A stretch of 41,418 bases of DNA, taken from contig CAAFWR010000041.1 in NCBI GenBank assembly GCA_900766745.1, forward strand, positions 1 to 41,418, in the 5' to 3' direction. The notes below the pieces were generated by a model, which was given only the letters and a program-made list of their open reading frames with translations, ran no database searches and was not told where the DNA came from. This stretch comes from Methanobacteriaceae archaeon (lineage in GTDB: Archaea > Methanobacteriota > Methanobacteria > Methanobacteriales > Methanobacteriaceae). Of this stretch, positions 36,516-41,418 are shown piece after piece (the first letter of the stretch is position 1; each line of letters begins with the position of its first letter). Both the position numbers and the translations under genes were made by a program.

Positions 36516-39221
36516 ATGAACAAAAAAACGTTATTAACAATAGGTAAATCTGTTGCCCTTATTTTGATTTTAATAGCTTTTGTTTTTGCATTAAGAGCTC
36601 CTGCTGCGGATCTTAATATTCTTCCAGATGAAGTAAAAGGAGAATATGTAGATTCTTATGGTCTTCCTTATTTTAGTGAGATGGATTCATATTATAACTA
36701 CAGATTGACTGATAATTATATTACTACCGGTCATGTAGGTGATGAAGTAGTTAATAACACGGAAATGGATACGCATAGGTATTCTCCAGAGTCTCAACCG
36801 ATTAATTATGAGATGGGAATTGTTTATGTAACAGCATTCATGCATGATGTTTTCAATGCTTTCGGTTCATATGATGTAAGAGAAGTAGCATTCTGGACTG
36901 GTGCATTAATTTCTTGTCTTGCTGTCATACCTGCTTTCATATTCACTAGAAGACTTACTAATAGTTATGGAGCAGTGGTTGCATCTTTAATCATTGTTTT
37001 GGCACCGAATTACTTTGCACACACCTATCCAGGATTTTTTGATACAGATATGTTCTATTTCATATTTGCATTGTTCTTCATATTCTTCTTCATGGAGAGT
37101 TTGCGTTCGAGAAATATTATTTTAAAGATCGTATATGCAGTTTTATCAACTATAGCTATAGGTCTTTTCTCACTTTCTTGGTCTGGTTATATATTTTATA
37201 TAGGTGTTATGGGTCTTTTCGCTATTGCGTATTTAATACTATGTTATTTACTCAATATAGGTAAGGACGATAGAAATGAATATTCAAGTAAATTATCCTG
37301 GTTTGTACACCAGAAGGATTTAATTTCAATAGTCTTAATAGCTGTTGTCGAATTAATCATTTTAGGTGTTATAAGAGGATTTAATGGATTATTAAGTATT
37401 TTTGGATCACTTGAATCTTTACTCAGCTTGCAATCTGCTTCTCGTGCTGCTGGCGGATTTCCGAATGTACTTATCTCTGTTGCAGAGATGCAAAAACCAG
37501 CTTTAGTAAGTTCAGGTATGGACGCTGCATTTGTTGCAAATACAAATGGTGTAATTAATGGTATTGGCGGAATTATCGTACTATTCGCAGGTTTGATTGT
37601 ATTATACACTTTAATACACAAAATTTGGAAACTTAGATCAGCTAAGGTCTCAAGCGAGATTGATAATTCTAAAAAACCACATAAATCTAAAAGAACAGCT
37701 TCCGCTACAAGACTTGATAATCAGTATAAATTTAAACTTTCCCTTTCTGAACTTCAAGATTTCGGTTCTCAAAGTGAAATTAACAAATCTAGACGTATAA
37801 CCTTAATGTATACAACTCTTTTCGTTGTATGGACTTTAGTAGCTATCTTAGCTGTAACTAAAGGTTCTAGGTTCATTACCACATTAGTATTACCATTCGG
37901 TATTATGGCAGGTATTTTTGTAGGTTATGCAGTTGACTATATCAAAGATAAGAGCATTTCTAACAAATGGTTAATGGCTGTTATTGTACTCGGTTCTCTT
38001 CTTGGAGGATATCCAATATGCACTATTAATGCCTTTGCAGGAATTGTTTTCATGGTAGTCTTTATTGTATTAGGCTATTTCTCTATCTTTAAATGGAAAA
38101 CTGAAAAGACTGCAACTTCAAATTCTATTCCTATTAAAAAATGGATAGCTATTGCATTAGTGGTTATTGCACTTGTTTCACCAACAGTATGTAGTGCATA
38201 TCAAACTTCTAATGGTGTTTTACCAGGTACCAATGATGCAATGTGGAATTCATTAGAATGGATTAATCAAAATACTCCTGCAGACACTGTTGTTACATCC
38301 TGGTGGGATTTCGGTTATTTATTTGAAGTAGCTGCTGATAGACAAGTTACCTTTGACGGTGGTTCTCAGACTGGTCAACGTGCTTATTGGCTAGGTAAGG
38401 CTATGATGACGGATAATCTGGAATTATCTGCAGGTATCTTTAGAATGTTAGACACTACTGGTGATAAGGCTGTTGAGCAATTGTATAATTATACAGACGA
38501 TAACGGTAAAACAACAAATATCTTATGTGAAATATTGCCTATGACTGCTGACAATGCTAAGAAAACATTAACTGATAAATATGACTTAACTAGTGCTGAA
38601 GCAGATAGTGTTATTCAATACACTCACCCTGCTAATCCACGTCCAGTAATATTTATTACAAGTTCGGATATGTTGCAAAAAGCAGGTTGGTGGAGTTACT
38701 TCGGTTCATGGAACTTTAAAACTCAGTCATCTGAGAATTACCAATATTTCATACCGGATTCACAAGCTACGGTAGGTCCTGGTCAAACAGTAAAATATCC
38801 TATTCTTAGTGAAGGTGGAGTTACCTACAACATTGTTATTGAGAGAGGAACAAACCTTAATGATACCAACGCTTACTGTGAAGCTACTGTTGACCAAACT
38901 GGTGAAATCTTAAAAGTTAATGGTACTGAATACAATCCTTTAAAGGCTTCTCACTTAATAATATTCCACAACAATACAATTGTTAAGGATCAGGCTATTA
39001 AAGGAGTGTCTGATGGAAACTTCACTATTTTCCTACAGGTTAATGGAAATAAAATTACGCCAATTCTCATGAACAATGAATTGAGTCATTCAATGTTTAC
39101 CAGATTATACCTTGAACAAGGTGTTGATCAAGACATATTCACTGCAGTACATGCGGAAACTGGTGTATTATTATGGAATGTGAATTTCAATAGTACTGTA
39201 GCTGGTGGAGCTAGTAAATAA
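36516..39221 (+). CDS. aglB: Dolichyl-phosphooligosaccharide-protein glycotransferase AglB (STT3)
   Basis: Transfers lipid-linked glycans to Asn of N-x-S/T sequons on the outer face of the membrane. The 901 residues begin with a membrane helix (about 8-27), then a loop with SEMDSYYNYRLTDNYI (catalytic acidic motif), multiple membrane helices to about residue 560, and a soluble domain opening with the WWDFG signature (Trp596-Trp597-Asp598) of STT3. ATG 36516 has GAGGAT before it; an ORF from 36465 would add a weak tail. Clients plausibly include the sequon-rich adhesin-like proteins of this genome, an inference only. Confidence 0.92.
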   Translation: MNKKTLLTIGKSVALILILIAFVFALRAPAADLNILPDEVKGEYVDSYGLPYFSEMDSYYNYRLTDNYITTGHVGDEVVNNTEMDTHRYSPESQPINYEMGIVYVTAFMHDVFNAFGSYDVREVAFWTGALISCLAVIPAFIFTRRLTNSYGAVVASLIIVLAPNYFAHTYPGFFDTDMFYFIFALFFIFFFMESLRSRNIILKIVYAVLSTIAIGLFSLSWSGYIFYIGVMGLFAIAYLILCYLLNIGKDDRNEYSSKLSWFVHQKDLISIVLIAVVELIILGVIRGFNGLLSIFGSLESLLSLQSASRAAGGFPNVLISVAEMQKPALVSSGMDAAFVANTNGVINGIGGIIVLFAGLIVLYTLIHKIWKLRSAKVSSEIDNSKKPHKSKRTASATRLDNQYKFKLSLSELQDFGSQSEINKSRRITLMYTTLFVVWTLVAILAVTKGSRFITTLVLPFGIMAGIFVGYAVDYIKDKSISNKWLMAVIVLGSLLGGYPICTINAFAGIVFMVVFIVLGYFSIFKWKTEKTATSNSIPIKKWIAIALVVIALVSPTVCSAYQTSNGVLPGTNDAMWNSLEWINQNTPADTVVTSWWDFGYLFEVAADRQVTFDGGSQTGQRAYWLGKAMMTDNLELSAGIFRMLDTTGDKAVEQLYNYTDDNGKTTNILCEILPMTADNAKKTLTDKYDLTSAEADSVIQYTHPANPRPVIFITSSDMLQKAGWWSYFGSWNFKTQSSENYQYFIPDSQATVGPGQTVKYPILSEGGVTYNIVIERGTNLNDTNAYCEATVDQTGEILKVNGTEYNPLKASHLIIFHNNTIVKDQAIKGVSDGNFTIFLQVNGNKITPILMNNELSHSMFTRLYLEQGVDQDIFTAVHAETGVLLWNVNFNSTVAGGASK

Positions 39222-39225
39222 AGTT

Positions 39226-39262
39226 AATTAGGATTATTTCCTAATTTCCTTTTTTAATTTTT
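39226..39262 (+). terminator. Terminator hairpin of aglB
   Basis: AATTAGGA (39226-39233) pairs with TCCTAATT (39239-39246) across TTATT, starting 5 bases after the aglB stop. TCCTTTTTTAATTTTTTTT follows. Confidence 0.6.
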
Positions 39263-39288
39263 TTTATTTAATTAGGTATGGTGATTTA

Positions 39289-40383
39289 ATGGGACTTGAA
39301 GAGAAAATAAAAGCAATCGAAGAGGAAATTCAAAAGACACCATATAATAAAGCAACTTCTCACCATATTGGTAAATTAAAAGCTAAGATTTCTAAATTAA
39401 AAGAAGAATCCTTACAGAGAAGTAGTTCTGGTACTAAAGGTCAAGGATTTCATGTTAAAAAAACTGGTGATGCAACTGTTGTTTTGGTTGGATTTCCATC
39501 TGTAGGAAAGTCTACTTTATTGAATGAAATTACAAATGCTGAAAGTAAAGTTGGTGCTTATCAGTTTACAACTTTAGATATTGTTCCAGGAATTATGGAG
39601 CATAAAAATGCAAAAATACAGGTATTTGATATTCCGGGAATTATTACAGGAGCAAGTAGTGGTAAAGGTAGAGGACGTGAGATTCTATCTGTTGCAAGAA
39701 CTGCTGACTTGATTATTGTTGTCCTAGATACATTAAATCCCCAACATTTACAAGTTATTTTAGATGAACTTCATAATATTGGAATTAGGCCTAATCAAAA
39801 AGAACCTGATGTTACTGTGAAACGTAAAAAGCTAGGTGGAGTTCATATTTCATCAACAGTTCCTTTAACACATTTAGATGAAAAGACTATTAGATCAATT
39901 ATAAATGAATACGGCATGCATAATGCAGATGTGCTTTTTAGAGATGATGTGACAATGGATCAATTTATTGATGTTCTTGATAGAAATAAATCATATGTTC
40001 CAATGTTGATCTTATTAAATAAGGTGGATCTTGTAGATGAAGCATACCTTGAAGAGCTTAAGAAATATATACCTGAATTTATACCGATATCTGCTGATAA
40101 AAAAATGAATATTGATGAACTTAAAGATACAATATTCGATAATCTTGACCTTGTAAGAGTATATTTAAAACCACAAGGAAGAAAAGCAGATATGGAAGAT
40201 CCTTTAGTAATCAAAAAAGGTTCTACAGTAATAGATGCATGTGGAAAATTACACAGAGAATTTGTTAAAAACTTCCGTCATGCAAAAATTTGGGGAACAT
40301 CTGTTAAATTCCCAGGTCAGAAAGTTGGTCCTGACCATGTATTGGAAGATGAAGATGTTTTAAGAATTATTTTAAAGAAATAA
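39289..40383 (+). CDS. drg: Drg-type GTPase (Obg-related, TGS domain)
   Basis: Ribosome-associated GTPase related to eukaryotic developmentally regulated GTP-binding proteins. Of 364 residues, 1-45 form a helical lead, then G1 [22 protein letters not shown] (G3), LLNKVDL (G4), PISADKKMN (G5), and a C-terminal TGS domain from about 285 ([10 protein letters not shown] to [11 protein letters not shown]). ATG 39289 is preceded by TGGTGATTTA. The AK6-like gene follows after 27 bases, so the two may form one transcript. In archaea such GTPases are linked to ribosome work, as is AK6/Fap7. Confidence 0.9.
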   Translation: MGLEEKIKAIEEEIQKTPYNKATSHHIGKLKAKISKLKEESLQRSSSGTKGQGFHVKKTGDATVVLVGFPSVGKSTLLNEITNAESKVGAYQFTTLDIVPGIMEHKNAKIQVFDIPGIITGASSGKGRGREILSVARTADLIIVVLDTLNPQHLQVILDELHNIGIRPNQKEPDVTVKRKKLGGVHISSTVPLTHLDEKTIRSIINEYGMHNADVLFRDDVTMDQFIDVLDRNKSYVPMLILLNKVDLVDEAYLEELKKYIPEFIPISADKKMNIDELKDTIFDNLDLVRVYLKPQGRKADMEDPLVIKKGSTVIDACGKLHREFVKNFRHAKIWGTSVKFPGQKVGPDHVLEDEDVLRIILKK

Positions 40384-40410
40384 TTCACTACTTTTAATTT
40401 TCGGTGTAGT

Positions 40411-40956
40411 ATGGCACAAACTATTTTTATTAGTGGAACACCAACTGTTGGAAAAACCACTATTTCTGAAAAATTAGCTTCTAAAATCGGAGCTAAACTT
40501 ATTAAAATCAATGATTTTGTTTTTGAAAATGACTTAACTTTAGGAAAAGATCCTGATAAAGGTTATGAAATCATAGATATTGAAAAATTAGATTCAGCAC
40601 TTCAGAATGAACTTTCAGAACATGATGGAATAGCTATTGTAGAAGGGCATGTAAGTCATTTATGTTTAAGAGCAGATAAAATAATTATTTTAAGGGCAAA
40701 TCCAGATATATTGAAAGAAAGATTGGAAGCTAGAAAATACTCCAATAATAAAATACGTGAAAATCTAGAAGCTGAAGCAATGGGCGTTTGCAGTTTAGAA
40801 GCTTATGATTTACATGGAGAAAAGGTAAACGAAGTTGATGTTTCTAATTTAAAGATTGATGAAGCTGTTGACGTAATAATTGATGTTATTAATGGAAATG
40901 ATGATTATCTCTTTGGTAATGTTGACTTTATGGAATGGCTTATTTCAAATAACTAA
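40411..40956 (+). CDS. AK6/Fap7-like nucleotide kinase
   Basis: A 181-residue P-loop kinase with GTPTVGKTT at residues 9-17, NDFVFENDL, a VEGHVSHLCLRADKIIILRANP core and ERLEARKYSNNKIRENLEAEAMGV with the Arg-rich lid. Family members are adenylate kinases that in eukaryotes and archaea help 40S/30S ribosome maturation. ATG 40411 is preceded by CGGTGTAGT. It lies just behind the ribosome-linked Drg GTPase gene. The C-terminus FGNVDFMEWLISNN is hydrophobic. It is shorter than standard archaeal AdkA, so I do not call it adkA. Confidence 0.82.
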   Translation: MAQTIFISGTPTVGKTTISEKLASKIGAKLIKINDFVFENDLTLGKDPDKGYEIIDIEKLDSALQNELSEHDGIAIVEGHVSHLCLRADKIIILRANPDILKERLEARKYSNNKIRENLEAEAMGVCSLEAYDLHGEKVNEVDVSNLKIDEAVDVIIDVINGNDDYLFGNVDFMEWLISNN

Positions 40957-41265
40957 TAAATCTATTTTTAGCATTAGAGGGGATTAATAATACTTTTATT
41001 AAATAATTCCATAATACTATAGCTTGTTCTGTTAATTATTACTTTTTTAAACTATGATTTTATTATACTACTTAATTCTTGAAGTTTTGATGGGTTACTA
41101 ATAATACTTTTTATATTAAATAAATTTTTGTCATGTTTGTAGCTATATGTCAGTTTATTTTAATAATAAAAATTATTATTGATATTAAATAAATAAAAAT
41201 TACTTTTATTAAAATCATAGTTTGACTTGTTCTATATATAATAATTTAATATCTTTTTAATTATT
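40957..41265. other. AT-rich intergenic region with a 14-bp inverted repeat
   Basis: About 310 bases without a recognisable gene, downstream of the AK6-like gene and of the convergent adhesin-like fragment. AAACTATGATTTTA at 41049-41062 is exactly inverted at 41210-41223. The space between holds repeated TACTTTT(T)AT and ATTAAATAAA words, and the inner pair AATAAT/ATTATT. Such a length is unlikely by chance in 300 bases; it could be a relic mobile element, a recombination site or a structured RNA. Confidence 0.4.
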
Positions 41266-41418
41266 TTATATTCTTTGATGGGTTCTATTTTCTTTTTTGT
41301 TTGTGAAATTACAATTATATAGGAGACTATTTATGTTTCTAGGGGAACTATACCAGTAAATTGCACCACCATTGTGATTAGCAGAGTTATCAATAAAAGT
41401 ACAATCAGTTAAAGTACC
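41266..41418 (-). CDS. C-terminal end of an adhesin-like beta-helix protein, cut by window edge
   Basis: Reading leftward the frame gives GTLTDCTFIDNSANHNGGAI then YWYSSPRNINSLLYNCNFTN and KKENRTHQRI before TAA (41268-41266). The rungs match those of the 10025 frame. It ends right after a CNF rung with no anchoring domain, much as that frame does after its NCNF. The 5' part lies outside the window. Confidence 0.62.
   Translation of the reverse strand, partial: GTLTDCTFIDNSANHNGGAIYWYSSPRNINSLLYNCNFTNKKENRTHQRI

Overview
The window reads as chromosome of a gut-type methanogenic archaeon of the genus Methanobrevibacter (order Methanobacteriales). The evidence is very low GC, archaeal ribosome-binding sites of the (A)GGTGAT type before most genes, many GTG/TTG starts, TATA-type promoters, and archaeal or methanogen-specific genes: TBP, FEN1, AglB, an archaeal LeuRS, a tRNA-Met with an archaeal bulge-helix-bulge intron, NrpR, CfbD (coenzyme F430), AksA/HacA (coenzyme B) and the tungsten formylmethanofuran dehydrogenase operon. 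Asn/Gly-rich beta-helix adhesin-like sequence, typical of Methanobrevibacter, lies at both edges and in the middle. I did not identify the species.

Layout. 1-129: edge of an adhesin-like fragment (minus). 370-7608 (plus): nadE, leuS, cfbD, hisH, an AIR-synthase/HypE-like gene and a small pilin-like membrane protein. 7637-8140 (minus): ferritin. 8492-9836 (plus): a large proteasome-like Ntn-hydrolase and a small coiled-coil protein. 10025-12463: an adhesin-like open frame with no start codon. 12519-19195 (plus): an HTH/ferredoxin regulator behind three copies of a TGTGTA-N5-TACACA palindrome, then fwdF-G-D-B-A-C. 19235-19992: two paralogous small proteins. 20052-24262 (minus): nrpR, glnA with two NrpR-type operators, an E1-like ThiF/MoeB protein and intron-bearing tRNA-Met. 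24387-26319 (plus): ahcY and a putative zinc deacylase. 26316-30309 (minus): aksA, hacA, a chorismate-lyase-like gene and fen1. 30310-30932 is mostly non-coding. 30933-31466 (minus): a CYTH protein. 31607-40956 (plus): TBP, a SerB-coiled-coil fusion, a 26-residue membrane peptide, topA, aglB, a Drg-type GTPase and an AK6-like kinase. 41266-41418: the C-terminal end of another adhesin-like gene (minus).

How the genes work together. The fwd operon carries the first step of methanogenesis (CO2 to formylmethanofuran). cfbD, aksA/hacA and the chorismate-lyase-like gene supply or may supply F430, coenzyme B and possibly methanopterin precursors. glnA/nrpR form a nitrogen-control module whose operators are visible. 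AglB could glycosylate the many Asn sequons of the adhesin-like proteins.

The points most worth a second look are: the 372-residue protein with proteasome-style Thr1/Asp17/Lys33; the Fe-S/HTH regulator with a triple operator at the head of the fwd operon; the start-less adhesin-like fragments that begin at the same place in the repeat module; hairpins that contain stop codons; and an over-represented palindrome, ATAGCTAT.
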